Shown: piece after piece, positions 35,351 to 53,179 of the stretch
Layout: every line of letters begins with the position of its first letter
Position numbering within the stretch: position 1 is the stretch's first letter
Program-made: the position numbers and the translations under genes
Assembly (NCBI GenBank): GCA_963691655.1
Contig: OY829327.1
Span: forward strand, 55,254,079 to 55,318,078
From: Toxonevra muliebris
Lineage: Eukaryota; Arthropoda; Insecta; Diptera; Pallopteridae
DNA length: 64,000 bases
Direction: 5' to 3'
Notes under the pieces: generated by a model
What the model saw: only the letters and a program-made list of their open reading frames with translations
The model's database searches: none
Told to the model about the DNA's origin: nothing

Positions 35351-35677
35351 TTTTTTTATGATGACTTGGGTAAACGTACGCTGGTAGGCTGGCAACCGCC
35401 ATATTGGACCGCCATCATGCAGAATCAAAAACGGCTTTGTTGCATTTTAAACTAGAGATAATAAGCTTTCATTTGAGCCCAAACATGCTCTAAAATACCT
35501 TAACCAATTTTGGACTGGGGGGGTTTGTTTACATTTTTTTCAAATTGCTGACTTTTTTAGATGAATTTGATTACAAAATTTTTTATTTCCTCTAATAGAA
35601 TCGCATTTGCTCTAAATTAAAAATTAAATTTTTCTTAAATAAAATTGAAATTAAATTTTATTTTTTTCTACTAAAAA

Positions 35678-36204
35678 CACTAGTTTACAGCCAAAATTAC
35701 CAATGAACACCACTAGCCAATTCCTATGTAAAATTGGTCGCTGAGTCCGAAAAATCAACTACATTTTTTGTTCTATGGTGTGGTTTTGGAGATATCGCCA
35801 GATGAATTTTTTTTATCGGAGCAAAAAAGTTTTATCCACATAATTACAAATATCTTAGAAACAAGGAACTCGATTTGAACAAACTGTGTGTGAAATTAAA
35901 CATATGAAAATTTCTCATATTTAACATTTATACATTTTGATACATTTTATACATTTTGATTTGTTTGGATAAATAGTTTTGGCACAATTAAGTACATTGC
36001 CAAGAAATTTTGAGTTTTTTTTTTAAATATTTAAAAAAAAACAATGTTGGATTACCAATAAAATTAGGAAAACGCAATAATTTGCTCAATTTGCTAATTT
36101 GCATGAAAATAGAGTTGATTTTCGGGCTCAGCGACCGATTGTACATAGGAATTGGATAGAGGTATTCATTGCCCTGAAAAAAAATAATTATTTGTAAACT
36201 AGTG
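35678..36204. repeat. Foldback repeat with 85-bp arms
   Basis: CACTAGTTTACAG at the left is mirrored by TGTAAACTAGTG at the right. Inner words mirror too: CCAATTCCTATGTAAAATTG with CGATTGTACATAGGAATTGG, and GTCGCTGAG with CTCAGCGAC. The spacer is about 350 bp with no coding sequence. Probably a MITE; no clear target duplication. Confidence 0.75.
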
Positions 36205-36272
36205 ATATTACTTAATTAATGAAGATTTGAAAACATAAAAGGCTTTTCCCAAATCGGTTTCATACTAACATA

Positions 36273-36939
36273 TAGTGCCGGTCATACCATTTGCAACCAA
36301 ATTCACTTGCACTTTAAATGACTTCTTAAGCTCACTAAAATAATTTTTACCAAAAATCGTTTTTATTCAAAATAAAGTGTATTTATTGCCATTAATTATA
36401 AAAAATTAAAAGTACAATATTATGATGCAAATAAAAAAAGAAAGAAGAAGCTTGCCTTGTCGCAAAAAAATGTACAACTTCTCATTTGTCCAGTGCAGTG
36501 ACCCGATCTAAACTCAATGGAGAGCCATTAGATGCTCGTGAAGCCAAAAATTGACACGAAACGTTTAAGAAACGGTAGGATCTGTATGAGGAAGTTTGAA
36601 AGCAATGGTAGCGAGCTCAAATCGATCAGGCGAAACATTTAATAGAGCCAATGCCACGTAGATGTGCAACAGTGATCGCTAATAATGAATATGCGTCAAA
36701 GTTTTGAAAACTTTTTCGATTTTTCTTCCATTTTCACATTAATTTTTTCTAGTTGCAAATGTTTTGACCTCTTCAATTCAGACTTTAATGTAATATTATT
36801 TCTTTCTTTTTTTATTTGCAACATAATATGGCACTTTTAATTTTTTATAATTAATACACCTTGTTTTGAATAAAAAAGATTTTTGATAAAAATTATTTTA
36901 GTGCAATGATTTTGGTTGCAAATGATATGACCGGCACTG
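36273..36939 (+). mobile_element. Deleted Tc1-like element retaining transposase C-terminus
   Basis: TA|TAGTGCCGGTCATACCAT at the left is mirrored by ATATGACCGGCACTG|TA at the right, with TIRs continuing through TTGCAACCAAA. The 667-bp plus-strand interior reads LIEPMPRRCATVIANNEYAS and then KF and a stop, the classic Tc1 transposase C-terminus; an SPDLN-like piece lies upstream near 36495. The catalytic N-terminal and central regions are deleted. Confidence 0.88.
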
Positions 36940-36941
36940 TA

Positions 36942-39950
<3,009 letters not shown>

Positions 39951-40484
39951 CTACAAATATTTAAATGCAAGTAAAAATACATTTATACATCAGTAGGAGT
40001 AAATAATTCCATTGATTATAATTTATGCACATACATATGCATGTATGTATGTTTGCTTCTATGTTTGCTTCTATGTTGATGTTTTTGTATTTACCTTAAT
40101 TCATTAATTAATTTGTTATTAATTATATAATTTTTTTCTAATTACTTACACTTTAATGGCAAAATGTATGCAATCTATATAAACAGCATCAATTTGCATT
40201 TATACACTTATACTTTTAAATTGCATGTATTACTACATTTTACATGATTGATATTTTAAATTAAATTCCCATTTTAAATGTATCATATTGAAGTACTTAA
40301 ATAATAATAACTTGACCTACATACATATCGAGCCCTTCCCTTTTATCGTAAGTGCCAAAAATAAAATTTTACAGGAGAAGGTTTTTTTTAGTTATCTTTG
40401 GGTTGGTGACAGATATTGCCATGATTTTCCGTACATAAGCTTTATTTCGACTTACGCATTACTTGGAAGTATTAATAGCTACTT

Positions 40485-40995
40485 ACTAGAGATGGGCGCG
40501 TGAGTACTTTTTGACTCTGAAAATACTTCTCACGCATGTTCACGTACGCTGGTATTAAAAGAAAACTCCACGCATGTTCACGCACGTTGAAAATTTTCCA
40601 AACAATTTCACTCATGTTAACGCACACAGTTTTTTTATTGTTATATTGTACTTATAGCTGTGTATTTGTCGCGCATAACCGCTTCCAATAATTTTTGTTG
40701 CATGGAGAATTTATATTATATGTGCTAAGATTGCGGTAATATCTATTAGAGATGGGCGCGTGAGTACTTTTGGACTCACGCTCACGTACGTTCACGGCTT
40801 TGAAAAAACTAATTATTATATTGTATAATTATAACGATGTGATCGTCAGAAAAAGTTTACACTCACGCCTTTACGTATAACTTATTATGTCACGCTCACG
40901 CATGTTCATGTAGGAATATTGCAAATTAAATCACGCTCACGCATTCTCACGTAGAAATTATGTCACGTCCATGCGTGTTCACGCGCCCATCTCTA
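40485..40995. mobile_element. TIR element packed with TCACGC motifs (possible hAT-type)
   Basis: TAGAGATGGGCGCGTGAGTA near 40487 is mirrored by CACGCGCCCATCTCTA at 40980-40995. A second direct copy of the left end occurs at 40747, so the unit is an internally repeated or nested MITE. TCACGC/GCGTGA words recur more than a dozen times. A direct repeat, ATAGCTACTT, flanks it (40475-40484 and 40996-41005); the left copy touches two extra bases before the TIR. It is non-coding and lies about 530 bp upstream (minus-strand sense) of the YTSW exon acceptor. Confidence 0.75.
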
Positions 40996-41005
40996 ATAGC
41001 TACTT

Positions 41006-41766
41006 CGACAAACCAAAAATTGGGTTTTTTGACATACGATAATTTCGAGGGCACTGTCAAAAGCTATTACAGTGCTATAGTGGCACCTAAGATAAAATTA
41101 TTTTGAAGTAAAGGAAATATTTTTTGTTAATGCTTTTTATTTTAAGGTACAACTAAAATAAAAGCATAAAACACAAAATATTTTCCTAAGTTCAATTATT
41201 TCTTTAATAAAGTGTTTCACTACGATATAGCAGTAATTAAGATCTACTTAAATATTTTTTCATCGTTTTAGGAAAGATATTGTAAACAAAATTTTACTTG
41301 TCAGCAATCTAAAATGTATACTGAATATAAAATGATAAAATAAAATTCAATACCAATTGTGTAATAAAAGTACTAACTTTTTCTATATAGAGTCCTGTTC
41401 GTCAGTTTCAACAAGCATATCCTTTACCATTCCATCAAATTTTAAATTTAAATGTTCATAATGGTATTTTTTTCATAAAACCTTTTCAAATCGTTATACT
41501 TCGCTGCTGAAAGTTTTTGTTCACTATCATATAAAATAACTGGAACGTCATTAGCAATGCAAACTTTGCATCTTGATTGTGTAACTACGCTGAGGTCATA
41601 CTCTCTAAGCTCACAATTTTTATTTTTTGTAAAAGTCATAGATCGTAAAGTATTGAATTTAATTTTGCTGCTGGAAGTATTAGTTCAAAAAAGCTTTGCA
41701 ATATCTGAAATCTAACTAGCTCATAACTATGCACCAATAGGATTCGTTCCGGCATTATACTATATA
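41006..41766. other. Unassigned AT-rich intronic DNA
   Basis: No recognisable gene. The minus-strand frame at 41448-41639 resembles nothing known. Confidence 0.4.
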
Positions 41767-42296
41767 CACTAGATGGCTTATTTGCTTCATATATTTTGCT
41801 AAAGTATTTCAGATCTTCATTGTGACAGCAGAATATGAAAAAAGGGTGCTAAAAACTAATTAAACTGAAAAAAAATTTAAATTTACGAAAACTGGATGCG
41901 CTACTCCGAAAAAAGTTATTTTAAAACATATTTTACAATGGGCTTGGGATTTTGCATGGAAAAAGCATTCAACTTGCATATAAAAAATTTTCAATATCTA
42001 CCCATTTAATAAAAAACCGCTAAAGCCAAATGGCGTACCCAGTTTTTTGATACAATTAAACCGAAAGCCACCCCTAGCGCCTAAGGTACCATTTGTTTTT
42101 TACGAATTTTTAAATTCATCCGTTAGGATTTTCCAGATTTTCCAGTAGGTAATTTAATTGATTGATGATGAAAGTTCACCTTAGACAAATGTCGTCAAAA
42201 AATTGCACGAAAAAACAAAGCTAAAGTTGTAAAAATTGTCTTGTCGTGGAAATTTGTAATCTTTATTTTCGTCTGTCAATTACAGTATTATATGTA

Positions 42297-42979
42297 CAGG
42301 TTTCCCACATACAACAAGTCACTCGTAGAGCACGATTTCGCTCCAACACGATTTGTTAATAGCGGGAATCCCCATATAACACGATGCCACTATAGCACGA
42401 TTTCCTTCCAACACGATTTGCGAATAGCCGAATCCCTCGTTTTTCACGACTAGTGAAAATAATTTAGAAATTCAAAATTATTATCTTTATCAAATTCCAG
42501 TTCAGTCTGTGTTCTAGTTTCATTGTCATTTTTGCTTGTTAAATTCAAATTTTTTCTTTAAATGTTCCAATAAATTTTCTGTTAAGTGCTTATTATTAAA
42601 AATTTTTTATATAAAGTCAATATACTTACTTGCTGTTTTTTTACTTTTTGCAATCAAAATTAAAAACTTAAATTTTTTTATAAAAGAGAGAAAATGTGTC
42701 AAACCGTACAAAAAATTAAAATATACATGAAGCGAAATGAATGCCTCTGAATGTGACAGCTCGTACGAGCACCTGTCCCAAAAAGTTGTTTTTAAAACTC
42801 TTGGCACATAACCCTGTTTTTGTACTACTTGCTTGTCCCGTATAATACGATTTCATATATAATATGGCAGATTTCTAAATTCTTGGAGCCTAACTCCGCT
42901 TTTTATACTGCTTCCTTATTCCGTATAACATGAATTCGCACAACACGAGGATTTTTTGGAACCTAACGGGGGACACCTG
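42297..42979. mobile_element. pogo/Tigger-like element nested in the foldback
   Basis: TA|CAGGTTTCCCACATACAAC at the left is mirrored by GTTAGG-like ... GGGGGACACCTG|TA at the right. ACACGATTT words recur about every 30-50 bp near the left end, and TATAACACG-like words recur near the right. 683 bp, TA targets intact, no transposase frame. Confidence 0.8.
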
Positions 42980-43050
42980 TATTACATATTGATATAAATA
43001 AACAATTTTGACGCAAGCGATTAAGTATGGAAAAACTGTTAGTAGTTAGT

Positions 43051-43365
43051 GACAACCTCGATAGTCTAATGGGTAGTGCACTAGACTTTCATCTGGGAGG
43101 TTCGGGTTCGATTCCCGTCTTCGTCTGGTGGTTAATTTTCATTACTTTCGTATATTCACTATCAATATGAAGTGTATGAGAATTATAAGATAGTGTACAA
43201 GTACACATTGGTTGGTAATGGCAAAACCACCAAGCCGATAAAAAATTGCCACACCGACGTTCGGAATCGGCGTTAAACTGTAGGTCCAACTATGTGGTAT
43301 TATAATGGGCCGTTCAGGCCTAAGTGTGTCTCTCGACAGCCACTCCAACCTAACCAACCTAACCT
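43051..43365 (+). mobile_element. tRNA-derived SINE, single head
   Basis: The tRNA-like head has an A box (TAGTCTAATGGGTAGTGC) and a B box (GGTTCGATTCC). CTAGACTTTCATCTGGGAGG resembles the anticodon arm of tRNA-Glu (TTC). The acceptor strands do not pair, so it is not a tRNA gene. The body (TTGGTTGGTAATGGCAAAAC, GGAATCGGCGTTAAACTGTA) is shared with 52803-53177. The tail ends in CCAACCTAACC repeats. Confidence 0.88.
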
Positions 43366-44133
43366 TGTAGTTACTTGTTAATTGGTAAGTTTTATTAATT
43401 TAAGGCAATTTTTTCAACGTATGCTTTGTTTTTTGCAAATTTGTTGGCGATATTTGTCAAAGGTGAACTTGATTTTACTCGACATGAATTGAATAAAAAC
43501 TTATTTACTAGTTCAAATATAATTCAATTTTAAGTATTTTAAATAAACTAAATTAAATTACCTACAATTCTACGTACTTTAATTTAAAAAAATTACCGCT
43601 ATCTTTAAAATCCTAACGGTTGAATTTAAAAATTCGTAGAAAAATTGTCCCCAATGGTCATTTTATGCGTTAGGGGTGGCTTTCGGTTTAATTGTATCCA
43701 AAAACTGGGTACGCCATTCGCTTTAGAGGCGTATAGATATCTGAAAATCTTTTATATGCAAGTTAAATGCTTTTTCCATACAAAATCCCAAACCTATTAT
43801 AAAACATCCTTTAAAATCACTATTTTGTTTTTAGTACCCTATTTTCATATTCTGCTGTCACAATAGAATATTCATTGATATATTCATTGATTTTGAATTT
43901 GAACTTTGTGGTGGAGTTACGTCATAAAACTAAAGAGAGATTAAAATACTTTGTTCCCTCACTTATTCACATTTGACTAAAACAATTTTTATTCTAAAAT
44001 GCAATACTAAACAGTACTGCACTACTAAAAATACTAAATTTCCGTAAAATAATGGAAGAATAAATAACATTCTTTGAAAATTATCTATTGTTAATTGGAA
44101 AAATTCATCATTATACATCTAATAAAAGTTTAA

Positions 44134-44873
44134 CCGTAGTCGGTCGTTCAATATTTAATTATCAAAAGCCTTTTACCTTTACACAATAATAGTATCTAGC
44201 CTTGAGGCGTTTTTGTGGTGGTCATTCTGGTCCACGTTAATCAGCGTCGATAGTAACGACATTGATGAACAACTTGCGTCGCTTAGTTTTAGGCTGCTTC
44301 GTTTGCTAATCTGGTTTGATTTCATTCTAAAGCATAAACGGATTCAAGGCAGAAATATCAAGCATGTTTCCAAACACTACCATGGGCCAACGATTAGTTT
44401 TTCGTTTACAGCTGTAGCATGATATAATTTTTTCAACGGTATACACTCCGCCCTTAATTCTGTTGTAGTATCAAATAATTTCTGTGAGTTTCTTGGGGCC
44501 TTCATCAATAATTGCCGAATGGTGCATTGCACTCTGTAGTAGAGCACAAGGGTTCTGAGCAGTGAAACTAAATGTTGATTCGTTCAACAGTTTCTTTTTA
44601 CAATCAAACCATTCGCTAAGAATTTTTGGCCAAGATCGTGTAATGAAAAAAAATTGTCGACTATTATATTGCGCTCCTTTAGACCATCAATTAAATCTAG
44701 CACTTCGCGTTCACCTTGTTTTTTCAGGCTTAGTTCCTCCTAATTTTCTTAGATATGGCTGAATTCTCCATATATAACAAGTTTCCATAGCCATAGTTTC
44801 AAAACGAAACGCTCCGGTTTCACCGGCATGTATTGTTAAAACTTATGGAAACTACACCAACGACTGACTACGG
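44134..44873 (-). mobile_element. piggyBac-like element with broken transposase, TTAA target
   Basis: TTAA|CCGTAGTCGGTCGTT at the left is mirrored by AACGACTGACTACGG|TTAA at the right, exact TTAA on both sides. Minus-strand pieces match the DDE_Tnp_1_7 (piggyBac) transposase: NIIVDNFFSLHDLGQKFLAN, FTAQNPCALL, MHHSAIIDEGP, YNRIKGGVYTVEKI, then NRWPMVVFGNMLDISALNPF. The matching pieces lie in different frames and are interrupted by stops, and the N-terminal region is absent (740 bp in total). It is a deleted, non-functional copy. Confidence 0.9.
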
Positions 44874-44877
44874 TTAA

Positions 44878-48369
<3,492 letters not shown>

Positions 48370-48505
48370 TGGTTTACCAAAAGTTTTGAATCTGTATTCT
48401 GCCAGAGTCGGACAACAACACAGGAACTACTTGAGAGTTTCTACCTCTTCAATGTGTCGGGAACTGTGACAGAAGTCATTGTACGGAATACCTATATAAT
48501 ATATA
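48370..48505 (-). pseudogene. Non-LTR retrotransposon ORF2 C-terminal scrap
   Basis: The minus strand reads IPYNDFCHS then RHIEEVETLK and a stop, then FLCCCPTLAEYRFKTFG. This is the same Cys/His tail seen at 27880-28213, but more decayed. Only about 130 bp is recognisable. Confidence 0.7.
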
Positions 48506-48559
48506 TATAATTAAAAAAAAAAGAATAATGAAGATAGGCCATTTGAAGCATTTTATTGC

Positions 48560-48700
48560 AAGGAATAAAACCGGAACCGAAACCGTTTAAAACCATTTCA
48601 TTTTTCGAAACCAAAACAGTTACTTTCATCTGAAAAAGAACGAAGCCGAAACCGATTCAAACACTGGATCCGGTTCAAATCGGCATCGGCCTAAACTTAT
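48560..48700 (+). repeat. Short CCGAAACCG-type degenerate repeat
   Basis: GGAACCGAAACCG, GAAGCCGAAACCG and GGCATCGG words recur within 140 bp. A similar CATCGGCATCG word lies near 49480. It may be the decayed end of an element. Confidence 0.45.
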
Positions 48701-48939
48701 GGTATAAATATAAATATCCCCCCAATATTCAATACCTTTCAGTTGATTTCAGGAGCTCTACACGGTCAGAGTCGCTTAAAAAGGAAAATCAAAAAATGCA
48801 GTTTCATCTATTTTTTCCTTACCATGAGCCTGTCCTTCGAGAAGATGTTATTATTTGAAAACCTTGCTGGTTTTAATTCTATTAAGATAATAGACTACAA
48901 TGACAATGGTTTTTACTCCAATAACACATTGTGGAAAGA

Positions 48940-49335
48940 TGAAATGGTACGAATAAAGTATGGGGAAATTACGTTTTTTGAGTCGCCTCTTTACGGCTAC
49001 ACAGGTCCTTGGAGGCATACATGTGAGCTGAAAATGCAATTATTTAGAAACATCTATGCACTTATGGTGTAAATAACAATATTCTGAAAGTCAAAGAGAA
49101 AACATTTTTTTATCCAAAAACGAATCCTTGGATTTTTAAAAAAATGTAACTAAATCTCCGCAGTAAGAATAAACTTTTCCATTATTACTTGACAAATCGG
49201 TCTTAAATTGTCACCAGAAAACAGTTCCCGAAAAAAAAGTTTAGCAAAATCTTTTTAAAACTGTTAAAACTCTCTGTATTTACGAACGAGATTAAAGGAA
49301 ATTTGCGGTGTTTCTAATGGTTTGGCGGTATACTG
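48940..49335. mobile_element. Partial second copy of the 19.0-kb Tc1-like MITE
   Basis: Shares TACGTTTTTTGAGTC, GGAAATTTGCGGTGTTTCTA and the right end TTTGGCGGTATACTG|TA with 19022-19628. I could not locate the left terminus. The frame at 48743-49072 crosses into it and is not a recognisable protein. Confidence 0.65.
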
Positions 49336-49554
49336 TATATCTTCATATCTACATATAGCATTTGCATTTTTAAATTCGATTTTTCTTTACTTTAATGAAT
49401 GAAAAGTATATTTCTTACTGTATGTATCAACATCAGCTTCGGTATCGATATTGGTCAAATTTTTTCTGATAGCCGATCGTCAGCATCGGCATCGTTTTGG
49501 CAAACAAAATCGTAATTGGTCGGACTTTAAATGTATAATCATTAAATTTCGGTA

Positions 49555-49880
49555 GTGAAGAGTTAAGTATGTCGTTTTAAGTAATTCGTTTGTATCAGAG
49601 GTACCTCGACCCTTTGCCCAAAATCGACCAAACTCTGCCTCTTGACCACTTCTAATATTCCACTTTCAGAAACAATATTTCATTGCCCTTCTTGTTTTGG
49701 TTCTTTAGATATGTATGTCGTTCCAAGTATTTCGTTTTTATGGGATGTGTCACGTCCATTTATTCAAAATCAACCAATCTCTGCTCAATGACTACTACTA
49801 ATATCTCATTGTATTCCTGGCTATGGTTATCCAGATATCACAGGTGCCACGACCACTTATCCAAAACATCTTGGATAACT
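49555..49880 (-). repeat. Degenerate tandem repeat, about 146-bp period
   Basis: The words ATTCGTTTGTATCAGAGGTA and ATTTCGTTTTTATGGGATGT lie about 146 bp apart. Each is followed by a CGNCC...CCCAAAATC-like block and ACTACTACTAATATCTCA-like sequence. The opposite-strand version of the same repeat occupies 59400-60100. Confidence 0.65.
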
Positions 49881-52802
49881 TTTATGGCGTGTTCGATTAC
49901 TCAATAAACTCGTACACGCACAAGATTTTAAGACGATCGATGCAACGGTTGAAGTACTGTGGACATACAAACAAACATTGAGATGATGAATTCTAAAAGC
50001 ATGGAAGTGGAACATGCATAGTTCGGGACTGCTTCTGTGTTCATGGCGTAGGCCCCTTGCATCCTATAAATTAGCCGTCACATATGTAAATAGACATCTT
50101 ACAAAATAAGAAGATTTCACATGTACATCGTAATCTAAGTCGGAGGTTAATGCCTCAGGAAGGCAATTAAGAAGTCATGTTTCATTTGCAGCGTTTTTTG
50201 AATCCTCTAATAAATATAAAAAATTAAATTTTCTAATCTTCTTCATATTATTGAGAATAAGGAAGTTATTTAAATCCATCCTTTTAAGTTCTGAAGACCT
50301 AATACTATGAAGATTCCTAAGGTGAAATTAAAATAACACTTTTATTTCTTCCTGTTAAATTAAAGCATCTATTTTTAAACCTCATTTGTCCAGTCAGTTT
50401 CTTCTCAGGGACCGCTGTGCGGAACTCCGCTGCATTAAAGCAATCGTGATGAAGTGAAATTGGAATGCTTTCGAATGTCGAATAAAAATATTACGTGAAT
50501 TTTTAAACAAAAATGAACCACAGCTTAAACACAATTTAAAACATCATCAAATAAGTATTGACACAGTGCGATTTCACCGTAATTACGACTTTTTCATATG
50601 CCAACCAAGGATCAATTCTCACATTTGCTTAAACTTTTTCAAAATGTGCCATTAACAGTTTCACCCCACCCTACCCTTTCTCCTCGCCCTCTTACTCTTC
50701 TCCCGTTGCATCATTTTCTTTTCTCTTCTCTTTTGGCATATTTGGATGAATTTATTTCGCGAGTTTACACAATTATATAAAACAATAAGAACAATAACAA
50801 CATTTAACAGTAACAACATCAAAACAATGATGACAATAAATGTTGTTTTAACCAAAAGCTGTAACTTTGCCTTAGGTTAAAAGAAAAACAAAAAAGAAAC
50901 AAACATGTCAAGGACAACAACAACACTAACCCCCAACAATAAACAGCATAACAAAAAATCAAAAAATAAGAATTAAAAAAATAGAAATAATGTTGGCAAC
51001 AAAAATAAAAAAGAAAAGAAATGCTCAAGTTTTTTTCTATTTGTTAAATTTTATCGCACTTGTTTTTGTTGCAAAAGAGGTTTTGTGGCAATTTTGTGCT
51101 AACCAACAATAATTGTTTGCTTATATTTAAATAAAAAAAACAAATAAGTATAATGAGAAAGGGTACTTTTCAGTTCTTGTGTCATGGTCAGTAACACAAC
51201 TTCTTGATTAGGATCACTTTCAGTTTCTGTTTCAGTCTCTTCTGATTTTAGAAGGGGTAGCCATATAGAAGAACCAGTAAAATGATTTGAACGGGTATTG
51301 CGTACACGAATTCTTTCAAAACTTTATCCAAAGAAAATACAATTTAGCATTAAGAAAGTTTTGTTGCTTGTAGTATTTCAACTTTACGCATTATTCGGTT
51401 ATGCAAAGTGTTCGGTATCAGGTAGGGTTGGGTAATATTAGGTGACCGGATTCACAAATAGTTCGGTTTTGAAAGATTTTTCAATTTTACAATGAAAAGA
51501 ACTGATCCCAGCTCAACCAATAGAGTAACCAAACTTGCAAAGACTATTTGCTATATGGGAAAAAAAAATTTCAAAAATTAATTAAAGTTGTTCAAAAATC
51601 TTCAAAGTAATGAAAACCTTTATGAAATCAATGAAAAATTAATTGAACTTTATGAACGCGTGTTGGAACCCGTTCCAAATGAATTGAATTCCTACTTCTA
51701 TTTATTTGTAAATTTGCCACTATTCTATTATTTTTGTAAATTAGAATATTCTAGTACTTGTACAAAAACCTTATTAATAACTGAATTCAATCTAGTACTA
51801 GTCTAAAGCTTTCAATGAATATATATCCCTAATCTTTTCATTTTCCCGGTGGTAACGGCTATAAAAGCCGCCTACCATAATTCATTTTTTATTTCATATT
51901 TGTATATTTAACTAGGCGAACCTGAATCGCATTAAAAACATTACATCATATTCACTTTAATTAAATAAAACCCGTGAATTATAAAGTTTTAGAAAAAAAA
52001 AATAGTAAATCTTATTTCAAACGTCAGGGAATTATACATCGCGTATGAAAATATTCATTGAAATTGTTCATTAACTCAAGAGACACAAAAGAAATACATT
52101 TTTTGTGTCTGGATAATCGTAATTTTAACCGTTATATACATTACGATCGGACTTGTCTTTCGGCAGCAGAGTGGTGGCTAAGTAATAATAGTGAGGCAGA
52201 GAAACTTGGTATGGGAGTTGTAGTGTCGAATGGTTATGGTTATTGGCGGAAAATTATCGATGAGAATTGGTGATGTGTATTTTTCAACTTCAAAATAAAA
52301 ATGCGTGCACATTTAATTAAGATATAAATGTAATTAGAGTAATTAAAAACTGAAACCAAATAAAATAATGAAATTTTCAATTAAACTGAAATTGAAGTAA
52401 GTATTCATAAAATCTATAAAAAATTCATTAATTTCAATTTACACATTTTCTTAAATTTTCATTAATTTATTCATTAATTTGTTCATTTTCATTGAAAAAA
52501 ATACCGAAATTTCGACAATAAATTATGATTTTTCAGAATTTGGTGGCCAAAATTTTTTTCAAGTTTCATAGCTGTCTTATTTCTCCTCGAATGTACAAAC
52601 ATAATGCAAAAAGGATTATTGAAATCGGATCATATTCATTGATGCAGCAAAATGTACAAGGCTCGTAAACTTTAAAAAATTCAGCAAAAATTGTATGAAA
52701 AGTATAAATTATGGTTGAAACTTCTGAACTTTGAACCTTTTGTGGCACCAATAAAAATTATCCGATTTCAAAAATTGCATTATATTAGTATTATTATTAT
52801 TT
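49881..52802. other. Unassigned intronic DNA, 2.9 kb
   Basis: No gene was recognised. Seen: a CT-rich stretch at 50670-50740 and AAC/ACA-rich stretches at 50780-50950. The frames at 48-75 codons here, including 52058-52273, match nothing known. Confidence 0.45.
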
Positions 52803-53177
52803 GAAAGAGGACGACTCGAAAGTCAGGCACTGCGACCTATAAGATCTATTGTACCAAAGCCCCAAGAAAGAAAGAAAGGCAGAGAGAAAGAAAGATAGAT
52901 AAGAAAAATACCCAAGCCGAGAATCGAACTCAGGTCTCCAGAGATAAGAGTCTGGCACTCTGCCACTAGACCACAGTGGCGATGGTAGGACCTACAGTTT
53001 AACGCCGATTCCGAACGGCTGTGTGGCAATTTTTTATCAGCTCGGTGGTTTTGCCATTACCAACCAAGGTGTGTACTTGTACACATTCTTATTAACCACC
53101 AGACCAAGACGGGAAGCAAACCAGCAACCTTCTGAATGAAAGTCTAGTGCACTATCCACTAGACAATCGAGGTCGTT
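52803..53177 (-). mobile_element. Dimeric tRNA-derived SINE
   Basis: Read on the minus strand, the first head (about 53177-53095) has CTAGTGGATAGTGCACTAGA and a decayed B box. It is followed by the same body as the 43.05-kb SINE (GGTAATGGCAAAACCACC, GGAATCGGCGTTAAACTGTA). Then comes a second tRNA-like head (about 52985-52915) with GTGGTCTAGTGGCAGAGTGC and an intact B box, GAGTTCGATTCTC. The tail is a TTTC-rich run at 52862-52905. Two tRNA-like units in one SINE recall the Twin-type architecture known from mosquitoes. It could instead be two SINEs inserted side by side. Confidence 0.85.
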
Positions 53178-53179
53178 TG

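Larger units (their letters stand above)
41767..43864. mobile_element. Large foldback element hosting two nested insertions
   Basis: The left arm begins TA|CACTAGATGGCTTATTTGC and shares words with 10221-10952, such as ACTGGATGCGCTACTCCG. It extends to about 42240 through GAAAGTTCACCTTAGACAAA. The right arm (about 43415-43864) mirrors it, but its last 50 bp or so, including the terminal CCATCT, are gone. Arms are about 450 bp. A pogo/Tigger-like element (42297-42979) and a tRNA-derived SINE (43051-43365) are nested between the arms. It is a longer relative of the 10.2-kb element. Confidence 0.85.

Noticed and set aside
40485..40995. CRISPR-like array from repeated TCACGC words
   Set aside because: The words are too short and irregularly spaced, and the whole unit is bounded by TIRs; eukaryotic context.
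43051..43130. tRNA-Glu-like gene
   Set aside because: A and B boxes and the TTTC anticodon region are present, but the acceptor strands do not pair and the sequence continues into a SINE body shared with 53 kb.
43335..43370. Telomere-like CCTAACC repeat
   Set aside because: Only a few units at the tail of a SINE; flies do not use such telomeric repeats.
48743..49072. 109-codon open frame as a protein
   Set aside because: It overlaps a Tc1-like MITE fragment whose relative at 19 kb is not open, and the translation matches nothing known to me.
52915..52985. tRNA gene on the minus strand
   Set aside because: It is part of a dimeric SINE unit, with no proper acceptor stem seen and direct continuation from a SINE body.
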